Source: Phycisphaeraceae bacterium
GTDB taxonomy: Bacteria > Planctomycetota > Phycisphaerae > Phycisphaerales > UBA1924
Assembly: GCA_020639195.1 (NCBI GenBank)
Contig: JACKHB010000003.1
Location: 496,001 to 560,000 of the forward strand
DNA: 64,000 nucleotides
Reading direction: 5' to 3'
Position numbers and translations under genes: made by a program. Under the pieces are notes generated by a model that was not told the origin of the DNA, made no database searches, and saw only the letters and a program-made list of their open reading frames with translations. Of the stretch, positions 6,728 to 14,886 are shown piece by piece (position 1 is the first letter of the stretch; every line of letters begins with the position of its first letter).

Positions 6728-9085
6728 ATGACTCAATCTCGTGCCGACTGCCTGCTCGATGGGCTCACCGACCCGCAGCGCGACGCGGTGACCCACGCCG
6801 AGGGCCCGCTTCTGGTTCTGGCAGGCCCGGGTTCTGGCAAAACGCGGGTCATCACGCGCCGGATCGCACACCTGATCGTCGGGGGCACCCCCCCGTGGAC
6901 CATCCTCGCGCTGACGTTTACCAACAAAGCGGCCGGCGAGATGCGGCAACGTGTGGCGGATCTGCTGGGTGACGAGAGCGCGGTGGCCAGAGGCCTCACG
7001 GTCTCGACATTTCACGCCCTGTGCGCCCGCCTGCTCCGCCGTTGGGCCGAGGGCATCCCGGGCGCGGGCCTGACGGGCGACTACACCATCTACGACACAT
7101 CCGATCAGGTCTCGCTGATGAAGCGGGTCATCGCGGAACTCGGGTTGAACACCGGGAACTGGCCGCCGCGTTCGGTCTTGTCCGCGATCGGCAACGCGAA
7201 GAACGAGTTGCTGGATCCCGAGGCGTACGGGCAGCAGGCGCACGACTTCTACGGGCGACAGATCGCCAAGCTCTACGGCGCGTACGAGCGGGCCCTGCGG
7301 AGCGCCAATGCGGTCGATTTCGACGATCTCCTCGTGCTCACGGCGCGGCTGCTGAGAGACAACGAGGAGGTTCGCGAACAGCTCCGCCATCGGTGGGAGC
7401 ACGTCCTCATTGATGAGTATCAAGACACGAACCACGCTCAACTGGTCATCGCCCGGCTGATCGCTGGCGAGCGCCGGCAGATGCCGGGCATGCCAGGAGA
7501 GTTCATCGAGCCCAACATCTGCGTGGTCGGCGATCCGGATCAATCGATCTATGGGTGGCGTGGTGCGGACCTGTCCAACATCTTGGAGTTTGAGGAGCAC
7601 TATCCCTCGGCTCGCGTCATCGCGCTGGGTGAGAACTTCCGGTCGACCTCGCCGATCCTTGCGGTCGCCGACGGGCTGATCAGGCGGAATCTGCGGCGGA
7701 AACACAAGGAGCTCTTCACCAGCCGGACGGGCGGCGAGCCCGTGGAGGTTGCGCTCGCCCTCGATGAGAGGCACGAGGCCTCGCAGGTCGCGCAGTGGCT
7801 GGGAGCCCGCCATGAGGCGGGAACCCCTTGGCGCGAGATGGCGGTCTTCTACCGGACCAATGCGCTCTCCCGGGTCATGGAGGACGAGCTTCGGGCCCGC
7901 ACGATTCCGTACTCGATCGCCCGGGGCACGGCGTTCTTCGATCGCGAGGAGGTCCGCAGCGCCGTGGCGTATCTCCGTGTGCTGGCCAATCCATCAGATG
8001 ACGTGTCGCTGGCGAGGATCATCAACACGCCCGCCAGAGCCATCGGCAAGACCACCCTCGCTCGAGTTCAGGAGGCCGCGCAGACCGCCCACGTTCCGGT
8101 CCTTCGTGCGATGCGCGAGGGCCTCGCGGCCGATGCCGTCGGGACGCGAGCCGCCCCCGCACTGCGCCGGTTCGTGGATCTGATGGACTCTCTGACCGGG
8201 GCGGGCACGTTCATGGGCGAGTCGATCACGGGCTCGCTCGCCGACCTCGTCGAGCGAGTCATCCGAGAGACGGGGTTGGAGGCGATGTACGCGGCCCAGG
8301 CCCAGGCGACGGGGGGCGAAACGGACGCCGAGAGGCTTGAGAATCTCTCAGAGCTGGTCTCTTCCGCCGCGGAGTTCGAGGAGCGGTTCGATCCGGAGGC
8401 CGATCCATCTCTGAGCGATCCCAAATCGCTGGCGCGGCGGCAAGCCGTGGGCGCGCCGCCACTGCTCGTGATGCTTCGTGCCTATTTGGAGTCGATCGCC
8501 CTCGTGGCGGATGCCGACGCGATTGACCCAGCGCAGGGCGCCGTCACCCTCATGACGCTGCACGCCTCGAAGGGGCTCGAGTTCTCTGCGGTCGCCCTGA
8601 TCGGGCTGGAGGAGGGCCTCCTGCCGCACTCGCGCTCACAGGAGTCGCCCGCCGCCCTCGAAGAAGAGCGCCGTCTCTGCTTCGTGGGGATCACGCGCGC
8701 GATGGATCACTTGCGCCTGTCGTGCGCTCGATACCGAACTCATCGCGGATTCTCGGAGCGATCGACTCCCAGCAGGTTCCTCGATGAGCTCGATGAGCCG
8801 TCCATAGTACGGGTCGATCTGGCCGATTCCGACGAGTTCATTGGTGACGAGGGGACTGACTTGGACCGTGCGCCCAACGCGCCCGGTGCGACGTCTCCTG
8901 CGAGGGGCGCCGCCAGGCTCTTCCCGCCGGGCTGCGCCGTGCGGCATGAGCAGTTCGGCGTCGGCCGCGTCATCGCCGTGATGGCCGGCACCACGCCCCG
9001 TGCCCGAGTCGATTTTCGCGATGTCGGGGTGAAGACCCTGGTCCTCGAGTTCGCGCGCCTGAGACGAATCGACCCGTCGGCTTGA
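6728..9085 (+). CDS. uvrD: UvrD/PcrA/Rep-family superfamily 1A DNA helicase
   Basis: A 785-aa ATP-dependent 3'-5' helicase for repair and replication-fork processing. Motifs occur in order: Q motif LTDPQRDAV, Walker A LAGPGSGKTRVITRR, Ia LTFTNKAAGEM, motif II VLIDEYQDTN, motif III VVGDPDQSIYGWRGA, motif IV LGENFRSTSPIL, V LMTLHASKGLEF and VI EEERRLCFVGITRAMDHL. The last 60 residues contain the Tudor-like tail seen in UvrD/PcrA (GCAVRHEQFGVGRVIAVMAG). Which of the three paralogues it is cannot be settled from sequence alone. In-frame ATGs occur at 6677, 6710 and 6728; the family alignment begins just after the last, so I chose 6728. Confidence 0.93.
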   Translation: MTQSRADCLLDGLTDPQRDAVTHAEGPLLVLAGPGSGKTRVITRRIAHLIVGGTPPWTILALTFTNKAAGEMRQRVADLLGDESAVARGLTVSTFHALCARLLRRWAEGIPGAGLTGDYTIYDTSDQVSLMKRVIAELGLNTGNWPPRSVLSAIGNAKNELLDPEAYGQQAHDFYGRQIAKLYGAYERALRSANAVDFDDLLVLTARLLRDNEEVREQLRHRWEHVLIDEYQDTNHAQLVIARLIAGERRQMPGMPGEFIEPNICVVGDPDQSIYGWRGADLSNILEFEEHYPSARVIALGENFRSTSPILAVADGLIRRNLRRKHKELFTSRTGGEPVEVALALDERHEASQVAQWLGARHEAGTPWREMAVFYRTNALSRVMEDELRARTIPYSIARGTAFFDREEVRSAVAYLRVLANPSDDVSLARIINTPARAIGKTTLARVQEAAQTAHVPVLRAMREGLAADAVGTRAAPALRRFVDLMDSLTGAGTFMGESITGSLADLVERVIRETGLEAMYAAQAQATGGETDAERLENLSELVSSAAEFEERFDPEADPSLSDPKSLARRQAVGAPPLLVMLRAYLESIALVADADAIDPAQGAVTLMTLHASKGLEFSAVALIGLEEGLLPHSRSQESPAALEEERRLCFVGITRAMDHLRLSCARYRTHRGFSERSTPSRFLDELDEPSIVRVDLADSDEFIGDEGTDLDRAPNAPGATSPARGAARLFPPGCAVRHEQFGVGRVIAVMAGTTPRARVDFRDVGVKTLVLEFARLRRIDPSA

Positions 9086-9087
9086 GA

Positions 9088-10605
9088 TCACGCCGGCCTG
9101 ATTCCTCGGTAGAGCTGCTGCAGCCGCTCGGCCTCGGCCCTGCGCGCGTGCTCGAACACGCTTCGGGGGATCCGCCATGCATCGTGCTCGCCGGTGACGC
9201 CGGCACAATGATCGGTCAGGCAGCGGTAGAGCAGCTTGAACGCATCGCGAGGCTGTTGCATCAGTTCGAGCGCATCCACGAGCTCCTGGCGCGTCAGGCT
9301 CTCCTCGAACAGGTCGATCAGCGAGACAGGGGAAGCTCCTTCTCGCAGGCACGCCACGATTCGGGCATTGCAAAGGTCGTACAGCATCGGACCGGTCCAG
9401 CTCAGCCGCTCGATCAGGCTCTGCTTGTCGAGGCGGGCCTCCTGGAAGAACGCGCTGCTCTCTCTGAACAGGGCATATCGGAGTTCAAGAGGCAGCAGCA
9501 TCTTGATGCCCACGCCATCGAGTTGGAGCAGCTTGTTGTTGAGCAGCGGCCACACGAGGCTGCGCATCCGCTCTGCGTCGCCAGAGATTAGCGTTGGTTC
9601 GTCGACCCGGTCGATGACCACCAGCAGTCCCGCGACGCCCAACGGCTCCAGGCATCTGCGCAGCGTCTCAAGAGTCGCGTACCGCGGCTGGTCCGAGTCG
9701 TTGACCGGAAGCGCCGCGGCCGAGAGTTCTCGGGGATCGAGCCGTGAGAGCGATTCGATGCGCGAGGCCTCGGTTCGTGGCACGAATCGGACGTGTCGGC
9801 CGATGCGGCGCGCAAGCCGTCGCACGCGGGCTCGGTCAAGCACAATGCGCTTGAAGAGAACCACGGCCCAGAGGGCCAAGGCGGCCGACATGCCAAGCGT
9901 CCAAGGCAACGTCCAGGCCGCCGCGAGTCCAAACCACGCGATCAGAACGCCCGCCGGAAGCGCCCAGCCGAATGCTGCCAATGCGGTCCACAGCCATCGG
10001 CTGCGCGGGGGACCGAGTCGGAGGGCTCGACGCAGCTGGCTCGTGCGGGAGGCCGCACGCCCATTGGTGTCGTAGACCGCCTGTGCGATGAGGAGGTCTA
10101 TCCGCTGGGCGCGATCGAGGCGTCGGGCTGCCCGGATGGAATCCGCGTCGAACTCGCCGGCCGACTCTTCATCGGATTCGCCGAGCAGGCCGCGGGCGAT
10201 GCGCCCGATGGCCAGAGAGAGGATCGCATCGAGGTGATCATTGAGGCGAATGCTCTTGAGCGTTGCCTCGATGCTCTTTGAGCCCGATCTGCCGTGGAGA
10301 TGATCCAGGAATCGATTCAGGTCGTCGTAGGGGAGCAGCAGGATTCGCTCTGACGGTTGCACGGCGTTGTGGCGGGCGACGCTCTGGGCGATCTGGAGCC
10401 GGATGGCTGTCTTGCCGCTTCCCTTCTCTCCAAAGACCACGGCACTTGCGGGGTGAGCGACCTGTCCGAGGATCTTCTCGAAGTCCGAGTGCACCGCGTC
10501 GGGGGCGTTGGACATGCGCGCAAATACACCGTCGTGCCGCGCTTCTTCCCCCCGAAACGGGTTGTCCGAAATGCCCCAGTGAGCGAGGAACTGCGTCAAG
10601 TTCAT
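9088..10605 (-). CDS. KAP-like P-loop NTPase with a two-helix membrane insertion
   Basis: A 505-aa protein. It starts with a WGISDNPF motif resembling the N-terminus of ExeA-type ATPases. Walker A is GEKGSGKT at 59-66. Two adjacent hydrophobic helices lie at about 204-226 and 229-251. A Walker B-like strand LLVVIDRVDE follows at about 327-336. Membrane helices inserted between Walker A and Walker B are the signature architecture of KAP NTPases. The C-terminal part is helical. No partner is evident: the gene is convergent with uvrD (two bases apart) and follows pmm. I infer a membrane-associated NTPase of unknown role; a generic AAA ATPase is the alternative. Confidence 0.7.
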   Translation of the reverse strand: MNLTQFLAHWGISDNPFRGEEARHDGVFARMSNAPDAVHSDFEKILGQVAHPASAVVFGEKGSGKTAIRLQIAQSVARHNAVQPSERILLLPYDDLNRFLDHLHGRSGSKSIEATLKSIRLNDHLDAILSLAIGRIARGLLGESDEESAGEFDADSIRAARRLDRAQRIDLLIAQAVYDTNGRAASRTSQLRRALRLGPPRSRWLWTALAAFGWALPAGVLIAWFGLAAAWTLPWTLGMSAALALWAVVLFKRIVLDRARVRRLARRIGRHVRFVPRTEASRIESLSRLDPRELSAAALPVNDSDQPRYATLETLRRCLEPLGVAGLLVVIDRVDEPTLISGDAERMRSLVWPLLNNKLLQLDGVGIKMLLPLELRYALFRESSAFFQEARLDKQSLIERLSWTGPMLYDLCNARIVACLREGASPVSLIDLFEESLTRQELVDALELMQQPRDAFKLLYRCLTDHCAGVTGEHDAWRIPRSVFEHARRAEAERLQQLYRGIRPA

Positions 10606-10640
10606 GCGTGCCCTCCGATCCCTGCAGGATCGGTCCGGGG

Positions 10641-12056
10641 CTAATGATCGACCCGCACTCCCAGTCTTGGCGAGATCTCTTCGATCAGGCGTCGAAGTGT
10701 GGCCTGGTCCTTGGCCTCGGCGTTGAGCCGGAGGAGAGGCTCAGTGTTGCTCTTGCGCACGTTGCACCACCACCCGCCGCTGGCGAACGAATCCACGGTC
10801 ACGCCGTCGAGTTCGTCCGTTCGAGACCGTCCATTCGTGAACGCCCCGCGCAGCTCGGCCAGGGTGCGATCCTTGTCCTCGTTTTCGAAGTTGATCTCGC
10901 CGCTCTGGGCGTACCTCGCCATCGGGCGGACGAGTTGGCTCATCGTCCGCTTGGTCCGAGCAAGGATCGTCAGCACGGTGCACATGGCGATCGCGCCGGA
11001 ATCGGCGTTGAAGTTGTCTCGGAAGTAGAAGTGTCCGCTGAGCTCGCCGCCGAAGATCGCATTGTGCTCGCTCATCGCGGCCTTCATGAACACGTGCCCG
11101 ACGCGTCCTCGGATCGGCGTGCCTCCTCCGGCCTTCACTTCTTCTTCGACCGCGCGGCTCGACCGCAGGTCATAGACCACCGCCGAACCGGGGCTGTCCT
11201 TGAGAAAGTGCCTCGCCAAGAGCGCGGTGAGATGATCGCAGCCGACGATGCCTCCCTTCTCGTCAACGACGACGCAGCGATCCGCATCCCCGTCAAAGCA
11301 GATTCCGAGGTCCGCCTGCTCCCGGATCACTGCCTCTCGCAGCATCTGGAGGTTTGAGGACACCAGAGGATTGGGCTCGTGCGCGAACGTGCCGCGAGAG
11401 TTCTCGAAGTTGAGCTCGATGATCGTCAGGCCCTTGATGTCGTCGCCGTTCCTTCCAAAGACCCGGGGACACATGGTGCCGGCCATGCCGTTGGACGCGT
11501 CGACGACGACCTTCAGGCGTCGACCGTTCAGATCGAGGAATGCGCGCACGTGCGCGATGTACGCATCCCACAGGTCCCTGCCCTCGACTCGGCCCTTCGT
11601 GCCGGTCTGCGGGAGGGACGGATCCGCCATCGCGGCGTACTTTCGCACCTCTCCGAGCCCCGTTGCCTCTCCGACCGGCTTGGCGAGCCGCTTGGAAATC
11701 TTGAACCCGTTGTACTGGGGCGGGTTGTGGCTGGCCGTGACCATAATCCCACCCGCGCAGTCGAGATGGTTGATGGCAAAGTACAGAAAAGGGGTGTCAA
11801 TCAATCCGACATCGATCACATTGGCGCCGTACGCGGTGAGTCCGGCAATCAATTGCTTGGCAAGCTGCGGGCTGCTCTTGCGCATGTCCCTGCCCACCAG
11901 CACGTTGCGCATCATGGGACTGGTGTGCCCGCCTGCCTGGGCATCCTCGATCAGGTGGCGGCCAGCGCCGAAGCCGATCTGCCACGCCATCTTGTCGTCG
12001 AGAAGATCCGGGTAGACCCCCCGGATGTCGTATGCCTTAAAGACCCGTCCGAGCAT
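10641..12056 (-). CDS. Phosphomannomutase / phosphoglucomutase
   Basis: A 471-aa alpha-D-phosphohexomutase that interconverts hexose 1- and 6-phosphates for nucleotide-sugar and polysaccharide synthesis. The N-terminus FKAYDIRGVYPDLLDDKMAW, phosphoserine loop GGIMVTASHNPPQYNGFK (Ser109), metal loop CFDGDADRCVVVDE, sugar-binding GGELSGHFYFRD and C-terminal phosphate loop VRKSNTEPLLRLNAEAK are all intact. The ATG at 12056 is preceded by AGGAGG nine bases away; an upstream in-frame ATG (12119) adds a stretch unlike the family. It could feed the exopolysaccharide locus near 52-59 kb. Mannose or glucose preference is not decidable here. Confidence 0.92.
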   Translation of the reverse strand: MLGRVFKAYDIRGVYPDLLDDKMAWQIGFGAGRHLIEDAQAGGHTSPMMRNVLVGRDMRKSSPQLAKQLIAGLTAYGANVIDVGLIDTPFLYFAINHLDCAGGIMVTASHNPPQYNGFKISKRLAKPVGEATGLGEVRKYAAMADPSLPQTGTKGRVEGRDLWDAYIAHVRAFLDLNGRRLKVVVDASNGMAGTMCPRVFGRNGDDIKGLTIIELNFENSRGTFAHEPNPLVSSNLQMLREAVIREQADLGICFDGDADRCVVVDEKGGIVGCDHLTALLARHFLKDSPGSAVVYDLRSSRAVEEEVKAGGGTPIRGRVGHVFMKAAMSEHNAIFGGELSGHFYFRDNFNADSGAIAMCTVLTILARTKRTMSQLVRPMARYAQSGEINFENEDKDRTLAELRGAFTNGRSRTDELDGVTVDSFASGGWWCNVRKSNTEPLLRLNAEAKDQATLRRLIEEISPRLGVRVDH

Positions 12057-12138
12057 TCCGAGGATCCCTCCTGAGAAGCCACCGCACCACGAGGCTGCAG
12101 GATAGGTCGGGCGCCCCATCGGCGTGTGATTTGTTTAT

Positions 12139-12167
12139 ATTTTACTCGGTATACGAATGGTGATCAA
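12139..12167 (-). promoter_or_regulatory. Candidate promoter for the phosphohexomutase gene
   Basis: Read on the minus strand: TTGATC (12162-12167), a 17-base spacer, then TAAAAT (12139-12144). The -10 matches consensus at five of six positions and sits in an AT-rich patch overlapping the end of dinG. It would start transcription near 12132, leaving a leader of about 75 bases with AGGAGG before the ATG at 12056. Confidence 0.55.
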
Positions 12168-14184
12168 CGTGGGGCGAAACTCCTGGCGGCAACGCCGCGA
12201 GAAACGCCCTTCCGTAGCCGGTCGTGGTGAGCCGGGGATCCAGCACGACAACGCGGCCGGCGTCGCTCCCGGACCGGATGAGACGTCCGAAGCCCTGCTT
12301 GAATCGCAGGATGGCCCTGGGAAGCGAGTCCTCACGGAAAGGATCTCCCCCGCGCGCCCGAATCGCATCCAGCCGGGCCTCCGTCAGGGGTCGGTCCGGC
12401 GGCTCGAACGGCAGACGCGTGATGATGACATTGCGGAGCGCGTGGCCCCGCACGTCTACACCCTGCCAGAACGAACTTGTTCCCATGAGCACCGCGTGTT
12501 CGGATTCCCGAAATCGCTCGATCAGCAAGCGCCGTGCTCCGTCGCGACCCTGGACGAGCATGGACAGGCCGAGCCGGTCGAGATCGGGCTCGATCAGGTC
12601 GGCTACGCGCTTGAGCATCGCGTAACTGGTGAACAAGACAAACGCACCGCCGGCCGTCTCGCCCACGTGCCGAATGACGCGCGGCGCCAGCGCCAATGCG
12701 AATCGGGGCGAATCATCCGGCCGCGGCATCGACGGATCGACGATCAGTTGGACCTGGCGGGCATAGTCGAATGGACTGCCGACCTGCAGCGTCGAGGCCC
12801 CTTCGCATCCCACGCGGGCCATGGCGTGCGCGAACGCGGCCTCGGCTTGTTCCTTTGGGTCTTCAGAACTCGCCACCTTCGTTGTGAGCGTCGCGCTGGT
12901 GAGCACGCAACCCCAGCCCTGACCGAAGAGGTGTTCCCTGAGAACCGGAGCGATTTCGATTGGCGCGCAGGCCAGAGTCACCCGTGGACGACCGCTCGCT
13001 CCTTCCACCTCGGCCCAATACACGCATCCCGGCTCGGACTGTTCGACCAGCGTGCCGCAGGTCTGGGCGAGGTCCATCGCTCGCCGCATGTACGCCGTCA
13101 ACTCGAACCGATCCTCGTCTCTGGATGTCCGGTCCCTCAGCAGGCCCAGCACTGCCGCGAGTTCGCTCAAGGCGCTCGTGAGCGTGTCCTGCACGAGTCC
13201 CGGTTCTCGGATCCGACCCCCCGGCAGATCGCCAGACTCGATGAGGTGCCGCCAGGCATCAAAGAATTCCGTCGCGGCGTGCCCGGCGTCGAGAACTCTC
13301 AGGATCGCTCGATCCAGCACGTCCGTGTCGCCCGATGCAAGAGGGGCCGCCGCGAGTGCGGCAAGATAGCCTCGCCGCCGTCTTGGCTCGTACAGCGATC
13401 GAAGCAGGTGTGCGATTCGACCTCCAGTCAAGCGCAGCCCAAAGTGGTCGCTCGCGGCATCCTCGACCGCGTGCGCTTCGTCCAGGATCACGTGGTGAAA
13501 GTCCGGAAGGATGGAGACCCCGGATGCACGCAGGGCGAGGTCGGAAAAGAACAGCGCGTGATTGCAAATCAGCAGATTGGCTCGTTCTGCCGCCCGACGT
13601 GCCCCCTGGTAGAAGCACGCCTCGTAGTTTGGGCACTTCCGTCCCATGCAATTGTCGGCATCAGACCTGGCCAGGTCCCAGATCTCGGGACGCTCAAGGG
13701 TTGGAAGCGTCGACAGCGACCCGTCGCGAGTCTCGTACGCCCAGTCCTCGATCTGCCGCAGCGAGACGCGAGAAGCCTCGTCCGGCAGAAGCCGGTCCGC
13801 CCGCTCCGAAGCCAGCTTCAGTCGCCGGATGCTCATGTAGTTGCCCCGGCCCTTGACGAGCACGGGGCGCAACCGTTCATCCCCCAAGGCGTGGGCCAGG
13901 ATGGGTACGTCCTTCTCCACCAACTGCTCTTGAAGTGCGATCGTGTTGGTCGCCACAACGACCCGCTCGCCGTGTTCAAGAATCCGCTCGACGGCCGGCG
14001 CCAGGTAGGCGAAGCTCTTGCCTACGCCGGTGCCGGCCTCGACCAACAGATGCGTCCGGCCACTCAACGCGGCGCGAACCGCATCGGCCATCTCGACCTG
14101 CTGTGGTCTGGGCTCAAACGCGGCCCCGAGAGCCCGGGCGATCGGTCCCCCTGGAAGCAGCAAGTCTCGAAGCTCTGGAGTCAC
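12142..14184 (-). CDS. dinG: DinG-family Fe-S ATP-dependent DNA helicase
   Basis: A 680-aa superfamily 2 (XPD-like, 5'-3') helicase. It has RPQQVEMADAV, Walker A VEAGTGVGKS (K56), motif Ia ATNTIALQEQL, and a cysteine-rich stretch CMGRKCPNYEACFYQ followed by LLICNHALF that should hold a 4Fe-4S cluster. The DEAH box is VILDEAHAVED. The second motor domain has FVLFTSYAMLKRVA, MGTSSFWQGVDVRG and QGFGRLIRSGSDAGRVVVLD. It lacks the N-terminal exonuclease domain found in some Firmicutes DinG. The family removes R-loops and G-quadruplexes and helps restart forks. It lies immediately upstream of pmm, which appears to have its own promoter. Confidence 0.93.
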   Translation of the reverse strand: MTPELRDLLLPGGPIARALGAAFEPRPQQVEMADAVRAALSGRTHLLVEAGTGVGKSFAYLAPAVERILEHGERVVVATNTIALQEQLVEKDVPILAHALGDERLRPVLVKGRGNYMSIRRLKLASERADRLLPDEASRVSLRQIEDWAYETRDGSLSTLPTLERPEIWDLARSDADNCMGRKCPNYEACFYQGARRAAERANLLICNHALFFSDLALRASGVSILPDFHHVILDEAHAVEDAASDHFGLRLTGGRIAHLLRSLYEPRRRRGYLAALAAAPLASGDTDVLDRAILRVLDAGHAATEFFDAWRHLIESGDLPGGRIREPGLVQDTLTSALSELAAVLGLLRDRTSRDEDRFELTAYMRRAMDLAQTCGTLVEQSEPGCVYWAEVEGASGRPRVTLACAPIEIAPVLREHLFGQGWGCVLTSATLTTKVASSEDPKEQAEAAFAHAMARVGCEGASTLQVGSPFDYARQVQLIVDPSMPRPDDSPRFALALAPRVIRHVGETAGGAFVLFTSYAMLKRVADLIEPDLDRLGLSMLVQGRDGARRLLIERFRESEHAVLMGTSSFWQGVDVRGHALRNVIITRLPFEPPDRPLTEARLDAIRARGGDPFREDSLPRAILRFKQGFGRLIRSGSDAGRVVVLDPRLTTTGYGRAFLAALPPGVSPHVDHHSYTE

Positions 14185-14221
14185 GAGCGCACCGTGCGAA
14201 AGAGGCGGTGGCGATGCTCGA

Positions 14222-14842
14222 TCATGGCGCGGTGATCTGCCGGTACATCTCGTCGTCCACTCCGAGATACTCGCGCATGTGCCGGTCGTAGATCTCTGAG
14301 TCCTCGTCCCGGGAGAGGTCGAGCCTCAACTCATTGATGACTTTCGTGCCCTGTCGGATCCACGCGTCGAACGTCTCCTTCGAGATATTCTGCATGATCC
14401 ACTCGCCGAGCCTGCCGCGGAACGGGGGCCTGTCCATCTGTGTACCCGACCGGCCCGTCCGGCGGCACACGAACGAGCCGCCCTCCGATCCGGTCGCAGG
14501 CGCCTGGGCCACCTCCGGCGGTTCCTCTCCGAGTTGTCTCAGCATGTCGGCGATGGCGTTCTTGGGCATCAAATCGCCCCGTCGGGATGCGACGGCGTAG
14601 CCCTCCCGAAGCACCCGCGAGGCGTCGTCGATCTGCCCCGCGGCGAGGAGCACGGCTCCACGGAGTTGCCACGCCTTGCTCATGCCGGGATTGAGGTCAA
14701 GGCATCGCTCAAAGCTCGCCGCAGCCTCATCGAATCGTCCCGCGTCGCGATACGCCGACCCGAGCGAGAAGTGCGCCATGTCGTTCTGCGCGTCCTCGCG
14801 GCACATGTTCTCGAATTGGGCGATGCGCTGATCAACATCCAT
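14222..14842 (-). CDS. TPR domain fused to a YggX-like Fe(II)-trafficking domain
   Basis: A 206-aa cytoplasmic protein. Residues 20-95 form two to three tetratricopeptide repeats (HFSLGSAYRDAGRFDEAAASF, AWQLRGAVLLAAGQIDDAS). Residues 122-195 align with E. coli YggX, a roughly 90-aa protein that protects Fe-S clusters from oxidation: shared features are FVC (Cys126), G-RLGE-I, NISKETFDAW and INELRL. Free-standing YggX is the norm, so this is a fusion. I chose the ATG at 14842; upstream reading is not TPR-like. It sits downstream of a large lipoprotein gene in the same direction. Confidence 0.8.
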   Translation of the reverse strand: MDVDQRIAQFENMCREDAQNDMAHFSLGSAYRDAGRFDEAAASFERCLDLNPGMSKAWQLRGAVLLAAGQIDDASRVLREGYAVASRRGDLMPKNAIADMLRQLGEEPPEVAQAPATGSEGGSFVCRRTGRSGTQMDRPPFRGRLGEWIMQNISKETFDAWIRQGTKVINELRLDLSRDEDSEIYDRHMREYLGVDDEMYRQITAP

Positions 14843-14886
14843 GCCAATGCTCCGTTCAGTGTGCCGTTCAACCCTAGCTACAAGAC

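Noticed and set aside
12157..14235. Open frame of 692 codons on the plus strand
   Set aside because: Antisense to dinG; no recognisable protein features.
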